In this document: positions 16,425 through 24,536 of the stretch, one piece after another | How the letters are laid out: every line of letters begins with the position of its first letter | How positions within the stretch are numbered: position 1 is the stretch's first letter | NCBI GenBank assembly: GCA_965602035.1 | Contig: OZ271919.1 | Span: 434,001 to 498,000 of the forward strand | Source: Natronospirillum sp965602035 | GTDB lineage: Bacteria > Pseudomonadota > Gammaproteobacteria > Pseudomonadales > Natronospirillaceae | Reading direction: 5' to 3' | DNA length: 64,000 nucleotides | Position numbers and translations under genes: made by a program | Notes under the pieces: model-generated | The model's input: the letters and a program-made list of their open reading frames with translations, nothing else | Database searches by the model: none | What the model was told of the DNA's origin: nothing

Positions 16425-17783
16425 ATGGGACGCCAGATAAAACAGTTACACCGCGTATGGTTGCGACTGCCCCATCTTCATCGTTACGTCCTGATGTCAC
16501 TGGCCGCGGTAGTCGCGGTGCTTATGTTCTGGCCCGGCAGTGAACAGGACCGAGCGGAGGCTGCGATCTATTTGCCGGACGGTAGCATGTCCACGCCGGG
16601 AGGCTCCGGCAGCGATGTGAATTCCGCCACCGCAGCAGCCGACAGTAGGCAGACAAACACCGATACCCCCGATATAGACCCCGCAGCCAGCAAAGTTCTC
16701 AATTACGACATTAAAAGCGGCGACAGCCTGAGCGGCATTTTTGATCGCCTCGGTCTGGGCCAGACTGTGATGTATCAGATTCTGTCGGCCGACGAATCTC
16801 TGCTCGCGCTGGACGTGCTGCGGCCGGGGCAGACCCTGACATTCCACATAAACCCGGAGTCCGACAAACTCCAGACCATGGAGCTGTTTATCCACGCGGG
16901 TAACCGGGTGTTCTACAACCGGGTCGACAGCGAGACCTTTGAATACGAAGAGCGCATTATCGAGGGCGAATGGCCGGTTCGCCTGGTTACCGGAGACATT
17001 CAGGGCAGCTTCTATCTTTCAGCACGCCGTGCCGGGTTAACCGAGGCCGAGATCGCCGAGGTCAACCGTATGTTTTCGGATCAGTTCAACTTCGCCCGGG
17101 ATCTGCGACCGGGCGATGAATTCGAGATTCTGCGCAGTGAGCAGCGCATCAATGGAAAGCCCACCGGGCAGACCCGTATCGAGGCCATGCGGTTCCATCG
17201 CTACAACCGCACGCACACAGCCTACCTGTTCGATGACGGCAACTACTATGACGCCGATGGCGAGAGCCTGGCACGCGCCTTCCGCCGCTACCCCCTGTCG
17301 GGTCGGGAGCGGGTCAGCTCCGGCTTCAATCCGCGGCGGACTCACCCGGTAACCGGGCGTATCTCCCCGCACAACGGCACCGATTTCGCGGTCTGGACGG
17401 GCACGCCGGTGCTGTCTACCGGTGATGGCGTGGTTGCGCGCGTGGAGAACCACCCATACGCGGGTCGTTACATCGATATTGATCACGGCAGCCGATACAC
17501 CACCCGCTATATGCACCTCAGCCGTATCGATGTACGCCGCGGCCAGACCGTCGCCCGGGGCGAGCGTATCGGCCTGTCCGGCGCCACTGGCCGCGTGACC
17601 GGCCCAAATCTGCACTATGAATTCCATGTCAATGATCGGCCGGTGAACCCGATGACCGCCAACATACCCATGGCCGATGCCGTGCCCAGCGACCGCATGC
17701 CGGACTTTCTGGCCGAGGTCGAGCAGGCGGATTACATCATGGAAAACGCTGAACCGACGCGGCTGGCCTCAGCCACCGAATAA
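16425..17783 (+). CDS. M23 peptidoglycan DD-endopeptidase (MepM-like)
   Basis: A 452-residue membrane-anchored cell-wall hydrolase. Near the N-terminus LPHLHRYVLMSLAAVVAVLM is an OapA-like cytoplasmic/transmembrane segment. A LysM-like domain follows (LNYDIKSGDSLSGIF, about residue 88). The C-terminal M23 (LytM) domain carries the zinc ligands in HNGTDF (HxxxD) and LHYEFH (HxH), so it should be active. Members cut the crosslinks of peptidoglycan to allow wall growth. The reading frame is complete; a promoter is visible upstream. Confidence 0.92.
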   Translation: MGRQIKQLHRVWLRLPHLHRYVLMSLAAVVAVLMFWPGSEQDRAEAAIYLPDGSMSTPGGSGSDVNSATAAADSRQTNTDTPDIDPAASKVLNYDIKSGDSLSGIFDRLGLGQTVMYQILSADESLLALDVLRPGQTLTFHINPESDKLQTMELFIHAGNRVFYNRVDSETFEYEERIIEGEWPVRLVTGDIQGSFYLSARRAGLTEAEIAEVNRMFSDQFNFARDLRPGDEFEILRSEQRINGKPTGQTRIEAMRFHRYNRTHTAYLFDDGNYYDADGESLARAFRRYPLSGRERVSSGFNPRRTHPVTGRISPHNGTDFAVWTGTPVLSTGDGVVARVENHPYAGRYIDIDHGSRYTTRYMHLSRIDVRRGQTVARGERIGLSGATGRVTGPNLHYEFHVNDRPVNPMTANIPMADAVPSDRMPDFLAEVEQADYIMENAEPTRLASATE

Positions 17784-17887
17784 TATTATTTTGTCTCGGT
17801 TCTGCACCAATGAAGTGCGTTGTAAAGGGCTGTTGCGGCTGGAAAATGTGAACCCTGTCACGTTTACGGTTGTTTCCGGAATTTCCC

Positions 17888-17916
17888 TTGACCCCGTCTG
17901 AACACCGAGCGATTAT
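17888..17916 (+). promoter_or_regulatory. Candidate sigma-70 promoter of the TraF-like gene
   Basis: TTGACC (17888-17893), a 17 bp spacer and GATTAT (17911-17916) lie about 135 bp before the start codon in the 270 bp gap after the M23 gene. The long leader has no other feature I can identify. Confidence 0.4.
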
Positions 17917-18053
17917 CAACAGAGTGTAAATCCTGTCTGACCGACTGAACGGAATCACACTGTCATCAGAGGGCAATGGATTACGGTCATCATAGGGCCG
18001 ATTTCCGGTCAAACCACGTCAGACTGACCTCTAGGAACGCTCGGAGCGCTTGC

Positions 18054-19514
18054 ATGAATAAGAAGACCCTGACGGCCGCGATACTGGCAATTGCCAGTGG
18101 CTCATCAATGGCATCCAATCAACTTTATGTCCCCTCGGGTATGAGCACGACGCTCGGCCCCATGTCGAATCCGAAGGTAAACAGTTCCGGGCTGTACAAT
18201 CCGGCAGGGAGTTACAGCAGCACGAATCGGTTCAGTGGCGTCTTCGATACCACGGGTTCGGTGTCGCTGAAGGGGCTGGGTACGTTCCTGCAGGCCGGAG
18301 AGGATCTGGCGGAGGAAGGCGATAACTTTCAGTCCGCGCTGGATACGTTCCAGCAGGAGCAGGAAGACTACGAAAACGATTCCCAGAATAATGATCCCCC
18401 GGATACCGGGCCTGTTCTTGACGCGGTAGATGACCTTGAGGCCACCCTCGACAGCAGTATTCAGAACATGGCCGATCTCTTGTCCATCAAGCCAGGTGGC
18501 TCTCTGACCGTTCCCGCACGCTTCTCCGTGCCCTACCTGTCCGGCATGCTGGGACTCGGTGTGTCCTACATGGGGCAGGCCAGAGCGACTGCTCTGTACA
18601 GCAACGTCGCCTTCAATATTGATTCCAGCGTTATTGAAGATTCCGAGGAAGATTTTGACGCCGCTGAGTTCCTGGACACAAACTCGTCTCTGTATGTGAA
18701 ATCCGGACGTGCCTGGACCTTTGACATGTCCTACGCGCAGGCGTTGCCGGGGCTGAATCTGTTCAATACTCAGGTTGTACTCGGTGGCCGGGGAAAGGTG
18801 ATTGGGGCCAGCCTGTACAAGGGCGTGTATCCGTTCAGCCAGTTTGTCAGCGAAGCAACCACCGAAGACGGCGACATCAACAATTACGTAACCCGCATCC
18901 AGGACGACGCTCAACAGGGCCTGATCGAAGGTGACCTGCAGTTCCAGCCGGCGCTGGATCTCGGTATTACCGTGGAGCATCCACGCTGGCATCTGGGTAT
19001 CACGGGCTACAACCTGAACCGCCCGCAGTTTGAATACAACACATTGGGTATCAATTGCGGTTCGATCTCTGATCAGCTTGAGCAGGACGCCTGCTACTAT
19101 GCCGATTACTTCGATTCAGTCGGTGATATTGCTGCAGATGAGACCCACGTCATGAATCCGAGATTTACTGTGGACGGAAGTTTGCAATTTCTCGAGAACC
19201 GTATTGCACTGGGTGCATCAGCTGACGTGATTCCGGGCGTGGATCTGTTTGGTGACACGTCTCAGGACCTGAACCTGTCACTGCTGCTGCAACCGAACAG
19301 CTGGTATATCCCACGGGCAAGACTGGGACTGAAGAAAGACCTGGAAGACTTTGACCCGACAACCGTTGCCTTCGGCCTGTCACTGTTCAATGTGGTCCAG
19401 TTCGACCAGTCCGTGTCAGCCGTCTGGGGAGATCTGTTTGGCGGGTCATCCACTGAACAATTGAACGCCCTTCGAGGGGCCAGCACAAGCCTGTCGCTGA
19501 ATGCGTCATTCTGA
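18054..19514 (+). CDS. TraF-like outer-membrane beta-barrel protein
   Basis: A 486-residue exported protein with a signal peptide (MNKKTLTAAILAIASGSSMA). Its beta-rich body, the N-terminal SGLYNPAG segment and the VPYLSGMLGLGVSYMG region resemble the TraF_2/OmpP1-like family that is often labelled conjugal transfer protein TraF. The last residue is Phe, as in outer-membrane barrels. A helical, acidic segment (about residues 78-145) interrupts the barrel. No conjugation genes are nearby, so a role in conjugation is unlikely. The ATG at 18054 follows GGAGCG. A lipoprotein gene follows after 31 bp, probably in the same transcript. Confidence 0.75.
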   Translation: MNKKTLTAAILAIASGSSMASNQLYVPSGMSTTLGPMSNPKVNSSGLYNPAGSYSSTNRFSGVFDTTGSVSLKGLGTFLQAGEDLAEEGDNFQSALDTFQQEQEDYENDSQNNDPPDTGPVLDAVDDLEATLDSSIQNMADLLSIKPGGSLTVPARFSVPYLSGMLGLGVSYMGQARATALYSNVAFNIDSSVIEDSEEDFDAAEFLDTNSSLYVKSGRAWTFDMSYAQALPGLNLFNTQVVLGGRGKVIGASLYKGVYPFSQFVSEATTEDGDINNYVTRIQDDAQQGLIEGDLQFQPALDLGITVEHPRWHLGITGYNLNRPQFEYNTLGINCGSISDQLEQDACYYADYFDSVGDIAADETHVMNPRFTVDGSLQFLENRIALGASADVIPGVDLFGDTSQDLNLSLLLQPNSWYIPRARLGLKKDLEDFDPTTVAFGLSLFNVVQFDQSVSAVWGDLFGGSSTEQLNALRGASTSLSLNASF

Positions 19515-19545
19515 ACCGCGCCGCATGAAGAGAGGAATAGCAAAA

Positions 19546-21150
19546 ATGCGTACGTCGATTAAATTTTTATCACTGGCGGCCACGGCTACACTGCTCGCCG
19601 CCTGTAACGTGAGCCAGGACGGGGACGGCACCGATTCCCGTCAGGGCATGAATGGTCAGGCCGTAGACGGCCGGGTCGCCAATGCCCGTGTCTGGGTGGA
19701 CCGGGATGGTGACTTTGAAGTGGACAACTTCGAGCCCAAGGCACGCACAGACTCTGAGGGTTACTTCAGTTACAACCCTAACTCTGAAACTGATTACTGT
19801 TCACTTGATGAAGATGCGACACAATACCGGCACTGCTTATTGTATGGTAGCACTGATGAAAATGCGGTTATCCGTATTCGTGGAGGCATTGACCTAGATA
19901 CGGGGCAGCGTCTGAAAGGTGTGATGTCGCTTGCAACGACTATCCGTGAAGCTGGTCAAAATCGCAGCAATCCCAAAATCGCATCACCGATCACTACGCT
20001 TATGGCAGAATCTGACTCTGACTCAGATTTGGTGGATACCTTGTTGGGTCTAGACCTCAGCCCGACTCAGATTGATGAGATTCTGCGGACCGATTACTCA
20101 ACAGCGAGTAGCGTAAACGTTTCTGGCCTGTCACCCAGTGATCTGCTGGCAAACGCCGCTGCTATCCAGAACATGAAAAGCCTGGTGGCTGAACAGCAGG
20201 CGTCGAGCTCAAATTCGCTATCTCGCTCTAACCACACCTGTGCTGACAAGGAAAACAGGAATCAGCAAGTTGCCTGTATTTTGGCTAAGTTAGTTTCGGA
20301 CAACGGTAGATCACCACTGGACTTCGATGATGATGATTATAATGACCTCCTAGACAATGCTGGCGTCTCCACAGATCAAGCCACCCGTAACAAAGCAAAG
20401 GCCGGACTAGATAAAATTAAATCAACGGTTAAAAAGATAAAAGACAACGGAGAGTCCGGAGATCGAGCTCGTAATAGACTGAAAGCCGCGACCGTAATTT
20501 ATCTGCTGGCAACCGACGATGACACTACAGAAACCACGATCAACAATGTAACTGAGAACGACTTGGATACACTGGTCACAGAATTGGAAAGTGATGCAAA
20601 TGCCAATTTTGACATGGAGACTGTGAGTGAAAGCATCAAGAACGGTGAGTCAATTCAAAATGCAGTTAGTGCCGCGAAGCTCTCAGCATTTGGCGATGTC
20701 TTCCCCACATGGTTTGTATTCAGACCTAAAGCTGGTAGTGACGCTGATAACGAACTGGATGAAAATTCGTTGCTTGCTATACGGTTTAACGGTAATGAGA
20801 ACGGCGGATCGGTAGCTGCCTGTTTCTCCGGATATGAAGAAGTCCCTCAGGGTCAAACGGGTGATAGTCTTGAAAACCAGGTCGTCACTGGTACATGGGA
20901 AAAACTGAATGACGGGCAATTGACTCTGGACCTTACATGGAATGGTGTAGCCCGTGAGGGGCAGTTGTTAGCGGTCGATGTGCCGAACAACGAGTACAAA
21001 GTGTCTACCTATGATGACGACGGTGAACGGCAACAGGGCGAAATTACTAATAACCCGAATGATGCCACCACGTTGAATAATGTTTCGGGTCGTGCACTCC
21101 CGACGCGCAGAAATAACAATTGCGAAACTTGGCTGGCTGAGATTTCTTGA
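19546..21150 (+). CDS. Large secreted lipoprotein, unknown function
   Basis: A 534-residue protein with a lipoprotein signal (FLSLAATATLLAAC; lipidated Cys at residue 19). Next comes a short carboxypeptidase-regulatory/SdrD-like beta domain (VDGRVANARVWVDRDGD). A long, polar, largely helical middle follows, rich in Asp, Asn and Ser. The C-terminal domain (about 390-534) is beta-rich. Residues 90-470 are encoded by DNA that is clearly more A+T-rich than the surrounding genes and uses different codons, which suggests transfer or fast evolution. The ATG at 19546 follows GAGG; upstream ATGs at 19501 and 19525 are less likely. It follows the TraF-like gene closely and ends at a strong terminator. 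Confidence 0.75.
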   Translation: MRTSIKFLSLAATATLLAACNVSQDGDGTDSRQGMNGQAVDGRVANARVWVDRDGDFEVDNFEPKARTDSEGYFSYNPNSETDYCSLDEDATQYRHCLLYGSTDENAVIRIRGGIDLDTGQRLKGVMSLATTIREAGQNRSNPKIASPITTLMAESDSDSDLVDTLLGLDLSPTQIDEILRTDYSTASSVNVSGLSPSDLLANAAAIQNMKSLVAEQQASSSNSLSRSNHTCADKENRNQQVACILAKLVSDNGRSPLDFDDDDYNDLLDNAGVSTDQATRNKAKAGLDKIKSTVKKIKDNGESGDRARNRLKAATVIYLLATDDDTTETTINNVTENDLDTLVTELESDANANFDMETVSESIKNGESIQNAVSAAKLSAFGDVFPTWFVFRPKAGSDADNELDENSLLAIRFNGNENGGSVAACFSGYEEVPQGQTGDSLENQVVTGTWEKLNDGQLTLDLTWNGVAREGQLLAVDVPNNEYKVSTYDDDGERQQGEITNNPNDATTLNNVSGRALPTRRNNNCETWLAEIS

Positions 21151-21166
21151 ACGGCAGTCGATGAAA

Positions 21167-21192
21167 AACCCGGCTTCGGCCGGGTTTTTTGT
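21167..21192 (+). terminator. Rho-independent terminator after the lipoprotein gene
   Basis: AACCCGGC (21167-21174), loop TTCG, GCCGGGTT (21179-21186), then a run of T. The A run on the 5' side suggests it also works for leftward transcripts. Confidence 0.9.
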
Positions 21193-21210
21193 TTGGGGCA
21201 TGTGATTCTC

Positions 21211-21310
21211 GTAGAAGCTGCCCGTTACACGGCGTCTTGGCTGCGATTCCGTAACTGACCGGCGTTCACTTTGATCGCAGCCAAGACGCCGTGTAACGGG
21301 CAGTTCCTTC
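21211..21310. repeat. REPIN-like element with perfect 30-bp inverted arms
   Basis: Arms at 21218-21247 and 21274-21303 are exact reverse complements over 30 bp, with a 26-base loop. Each arm is a REP-like unit; the left one is also present at 14278-14308. This matches the REPIN arrangement (two REPs inverted around a short spacer). Confidence 0.85.
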
Positions 21311-21333
21311 AATCTCGCAGCGATCTTCAACTC

Positions 21334-23370
21334 CTACATTTTCTGCAGATACATCTGGTACATGCCGGTAAACAGGTCGGGGTTGTCCTGCTCGAGGCGT
21401 TCCCAGTTGTCCAGGTTGTTCATCAACTGGTCTTTCGGGAAGAAGTGCTGGTAGGCACGGCGTTGTGTCGGCGTGAGCACAAAGCCCAGAAAATCCAGTG
21501 GCAGTTCATCAATGCAGGCCTTCAGTTCGGCCGGTGTGAACGTGTGTTCCTGAACGTGGAATAACAGGTCCCGTACGCCGCTCATGGAGTAGAAGTCGAC
21601 GGACTGTACCAGTGGAGCCAGTTCCGGCGCCTGAGCGCGTTCCAGCAGTCCCTGACGGAATGATCGGATGTCGTCCGGGGTTGACGACAGCCCACGAACG
21701 TCGATTTCACGCCGCAGGGCCTGAATGATCCTGCGGGCCCGCGTGCTGTAAAGGGCCACTTTTATCAGGCCCCCCTGCTTGAGCTGCTCGCACAGCGCGC
21801 GCCAGCCTGTCATCGGGTCACCCATATGGTGCAGCACGCCGCTGCATTCAATCACGTCGAAGGGCGGCAGTTCAGCGTCGCCTAGGCGCAGCAGATCGGC
21901 CTGGGCGAAGGTCAGATTGCCCAGGCCCAGTTTTTCCGCCTGCAGGTCGGCATAAGCCAGGCTGCGCCGGCTGAGGTCCACGGCGAGCACCTCGGTGTCA
22001 AAGAAGTGGCGTGCCAGGTGCACTGCCTGGCGGCCGGTACCTGTACCAGCAACCAGTATGCGCAACCTCTCCGGCGCTGAAGCGGGTACGCCGTAGGCGG
22101 GCACTTCGTTGGCGACCGCCGGCAGGTACCGTGTCGCGCTGTAACGCGGCAGGTATTCCCAGCGCGGGTAGGGGTTTTCTTCATACTGCGTGCGCACCGC
22201 TCGGGAAACGCTGTCTTCCAGAGGCGTTATGCGCGGCATGGCTTCTGCCCGCTCCAGTTCCTGCAAATGGTGCTGCAGGTGCGGTACCAGTACCCGGCGT
22301 AGCTCGGTCGGTAATGGGTAATCCGCGTTGGCGGCCTGCAGCTCTGTCAGGTAATCCGTCACGGGTTCATAGAGACTGAGCAGCGCAATGGGGAGCGACA
22401 GGCCCTCTATATCGTTATTGGAAAAACAGTCACTGAGATAGTGGCGAAGTCCGTCGACGGCGTCTTTTTCGCCGGGGGAGACCGTGAGAATGTACTCGCT
22501 CCTGATCCCGTAGGCGATCAACCCGGCCACGGCGGGCAGTGCTTCTTCATCAAGTTGGCCCCGGGTCAGCAGGTGCTGTAACAGGGCTTCGCGCATTACT
22601 GTCAGCAGGTCTTCCACTTCCGGGTGCACGAACAGAAGCTTTGGCAGGGCCGTCATCAGCAGCTCATCGCCGGTCAGCCGGCCGAAATCAACACGACTGT
22701 CCGGATCGCTCAGTTGATACCGGTGCACCAGCAGAGAGCCCGCCACGGGCGCAAGGGCCTGGTGGTCCAGCTCGGGCTCGCGCAACAGATCGCAGACATC
22801 CCGGCTGAGGCCGGGGTCATCGTAATCGGCCTGAACGCGCCGCGCACAGTCGAGCAGTCGTGTTCTGAGTACCGGCGCGTGCGGGTATTTATGAATCAGG
22901 CGACGGAAGTCTGCAAAGGCTTCGGCATACAGACCGCTGCGCAGTTTCACATAGGCGAGTGACTGGTCAGCAATGGTCGCATCCGGGTCGATGTCTATCG
23001 CCTGACGGAAGTGGGTGTTGGCGTCACTCAGCCGCTGTTCCTGCAGCGCCAGATGACCCAGGCTGAATGCAATAGCGGCGTGGTCGGGCGCTAGCCGCCG
23101 GGCCTTTTCCAGCCATTCGGCCGCCGCGCTGCGGTTACCATAATCCAGTTCCACCCGGCCCAGCAGGTTGAACGCCTCAGCCCGGGCCTCCGAGAACGCC
23201 GATAGTGCATGCCCCAGCGTGCGCGCCTGCTCGAGGTGATACTGGCTTTCCTGCAAGCTGATACCGGCAACGCCGGCGCGGTCCAGGTGCCAGGCCGCCT
23301 GATTGCGCATCAGGTCCAGAGTGCCGGTGTTCTGGCTCTCGGTGTGCCGTTGTGTGTTGGCTTCGGTCAT
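21334..23370 (-). CDS. TPR-repeat / class I methyltransferase fusion protein
   Basis: A 678-residue protein with tetratricopeptide repeats in the N-terminal part (about residues 15-170), a helical middle (about 170-380), a QYEENPYPRWEYLPR signature (about 390), and a SAM-dependent methyltransferase domain with ILVAGTGTGRQAVHLA as motif I and a Leu/His-rich ECSGVLHHM motif. The ATG at 23370 follows GGAG by 8 bases; the frame is open further upstream but without a ribosome site. It is divergent from fliS, the first gene of the flagellar locus. The substrate is unknown; modification of flagellin or another surface protein is a guess from position. Confidence 0.82.
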   Translation of the reverse strand: MTEANTQRHTESQNTGTLDLMRNQAAWHLDRAGVAGISLQESQYHLEQARTLGHALSAFSEARAEAFNLLGRVELDYGNRSAAAEWLEKARRLAPDHAAIAFSLGHLALQEQRLSDANTHFRQAIDIDPDATIADQSLAYVKLRSGLYAEAFADFRRLIHKYPHAPVLRTRLLDCARRVQADYDDPGLSRDVCDLLREPELDHQALAPVAGSLLVHRYQLSDPDSRVDFGRLTGDELLMTALPKLLFVHPEVEDLLTVMREALLQHLLTRGQLDEEALPAVAGLIAYGIRSEYILTVSPGEKDAVDGLRHYLSDCFSNNDIEGLSLPIALLSLYEPVTDYLTELQAANADYPLPTELRRVLVPHLQHHLQELERAEAMPRITPLEDSVSRAVRTQYEENPYPRWEYLPRYSATRYLPAVANEVPAYGVPASAPERLRILVAGTGTGRQAVHLARHFFDTEVLAVDLSRRSLAYADLQAEKLGLGNLTFAQADLLRLGDAELPPFDVIECSGVLHHMGDPMTGWRALCEQLKQGGLIKVALYSTRARRIIQALRREIDVRGLSSTPDDIRSFRQGLLERAQAPELAPLVQSVDFYSMSGVRDLLFHVQEHTFTPAELKACIDELPLDFLGFVLTPTQRRAYQHFFPKDQLMNNLDNWERLEQDNPDLFTGMYQMYLQKM

Positions 23371-23660
23371 GTCAGGTCTCCAACCATTGATCACGCAGCA
23401 GGCGGCAGGGGTTTGCCTGTCTGGACTCATAAGCCGGCAACCGTTGCCGACTTTGCCGCAATTTCCCTGCAAATCGCTGTGTCTGGGGGTTGAATTACAA
23501 ACGCCGTGCCAACTTGGGTAAAACGGGTCAGTGGGCCTATAATGGCTGTCATATCAGGGCTGCACGCACTGCCACTCGCCCTGGTGTAAATGCCATTCAA
23601 GTTTTCGTGCGAACTGTCGCCAAACTTTATGAACAATGGGCTGTTTGCGAGGACAAAACG
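23371..23660. other. Divergent region methyltransferase / fliS
   Basis: A 290 bp gap with a probable rightward promoter at 23514-23543 (TTGGGT, 18 bp, TATAAT). No gene is supported within it. Flagellin and cap genes, which usually precede fliS, are not here. Confidence 0.55.
23514..23543 (+). promoter_or_regulatory. Candidate sigma-70 promoter of fliS
   Basis: TTGGGT (23514-23519), an 18 bp spacer and a perfect TATAAT (23538-23543) lie about 115 bp before fliS. A GG-N10-GC pair also fits here but lacks the TTGC of a sigma-54 -12 box. Confidence 0.45.
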
Positions 23661-24065
23661 ATGTATGCACGCGGTGCTCAGCAATATCAGGCGGTCGGAA
23701 ACCAGACAGGAATTACCGATGCGGATCCGCACCGGCTGATTCAGCTACTCATCGATGGGGCGCTGGCGCGTATGGCATCCGCCAAGGGCCACATTGAGCG
23801 CGGCGAAATCGAACAGCGCAATCGCATGATCAATAAGGCCATCGGAATCATCGCCGGGCTGCAGGAAAGCCTGAACATGGAAGCCGGTGAGGTGGCAGGT
23901 AATCTTGAGCTGCTCTACGAGTACATGACGCGCCGCCTGTTCGAGGCGAACGTCAAGAATGACGCCAGCATTCTCGATGAGGTCATGCGTCTGATGGGCG
24001 AAATCAAGACGGCCTGGGATGGCATTCGCGACGAAGCGCTCAACATGAATTCGGCGCAGGCATGA
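23661..24065 (+). CDS. fliS: Flagellin export chaperone FliS
   Basis: A 134-residue cytoplasmic helical protein that binds the C-terminus of flagellin and keeps it unfolded for export. MYARGAQQYQAVGNQTGI, PHRLIQLLIDGALARMASAK and the LELLYEYMTRRLFEANVKND segment are typical. The ATG at 23661 follows GCGAGGA. The stop overlaps the next start (ATGA at 24062-24065). Confidence 0.96.
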   Translation: MYARGAQQYQAVGNQTGITDADPHRLIQLLIDGALARMASAKGHIERGEIEQRNRMINKAIGIIAGLQESLNMEAGEVAGNLELLYEYMTRRLFEANVKNDASILDEVMRLMGEIKTAWDGIRDEALNMNSAQA

Positions 24066-24412
24066 CAGCCCCCAAGGCACCTATGAACGAAAGCGACCGG
24101 CAACAGTTGGAGTCGGTGTTTCTCACAGAGCTGATGAACGCCAACGAAAAGCTGAATGCCGGCGCTGACAACGACGACTGGTCTGCTCTGGCCGAGGCGG
24201 TGAGTACGGTAGACGGCATTTCCGGGCGTATCAACCGTGCCGTGGACGAGCGCGGCTTCACCAGCCAGGCGTTGGCGACCCTGCTCCAGTACACGCAGGA
24301 ATCCTGTCAGGACGTACTCACTCAGGCACGCGCGGAATCACGCCAGCTCGATCAGCAGGAATCCAGCCTTCAAGACCAGCGCGCCGAAATACTGACTCAA
24401 TCTGGCCAATAA
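24062..24412 (+). CDS. Small FliT-like protein
   Basis: A 116-residue, acidic, helical protein directly after fliS with overlapping start and stop codons. Its size, helical composition and position match FliT or other small FliS-linked chaperones, which in other species bind the cap protein FliD. Sequence similarity to FliT is not strong enough to be sure. An internal ATG at 24083 is an alternative start. Confidence 0.65.
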   Translation: MTAPKAPMNESDRQQLESVFLTELMNANEKLNAGADNDDWSALAEAVSTVDGISGRINRAVDERGFTSQALATLLQYTQESCQDVLTQARAESRQLDQQESSLQDQRAEILTQSGQ

Positions 24413-24435
24413 TAGCCCGCCGAACCACACCGAGG

Positions 24436-24465
24436 TTGACAAAGTTTTGACTCATTGGTGACAAT
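24436..24465 (+). promoter_or_regulatory. Candidate sigma-70 promoter of fleQ
   Basis: TTGACA (24436-24441), an 18 bp spacer and GACAAT (24460-24465) lie about 70 bp before fleQ. FleQ is the master regulator and is expected to be made from a sigma-70 promoter rather than a sigma-54 one. Confidence 0.55.
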
Positions 24466-24536
24466 GCCGGTCAGCGATTGACCGAGGCCTGGCGTTCCCG
24501 CCGTTACCAGCGCCCAAGCACAGGAAGCAGTGTCCA

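Noticed and set aside
18054..19514. TraF label as evidence for a conjugative element
   Set aside because: No relaxase, coupling protein, pilus genes, integrase or attachment sites are nearby; the family also occurs as an ordinary outer-membrane protein.
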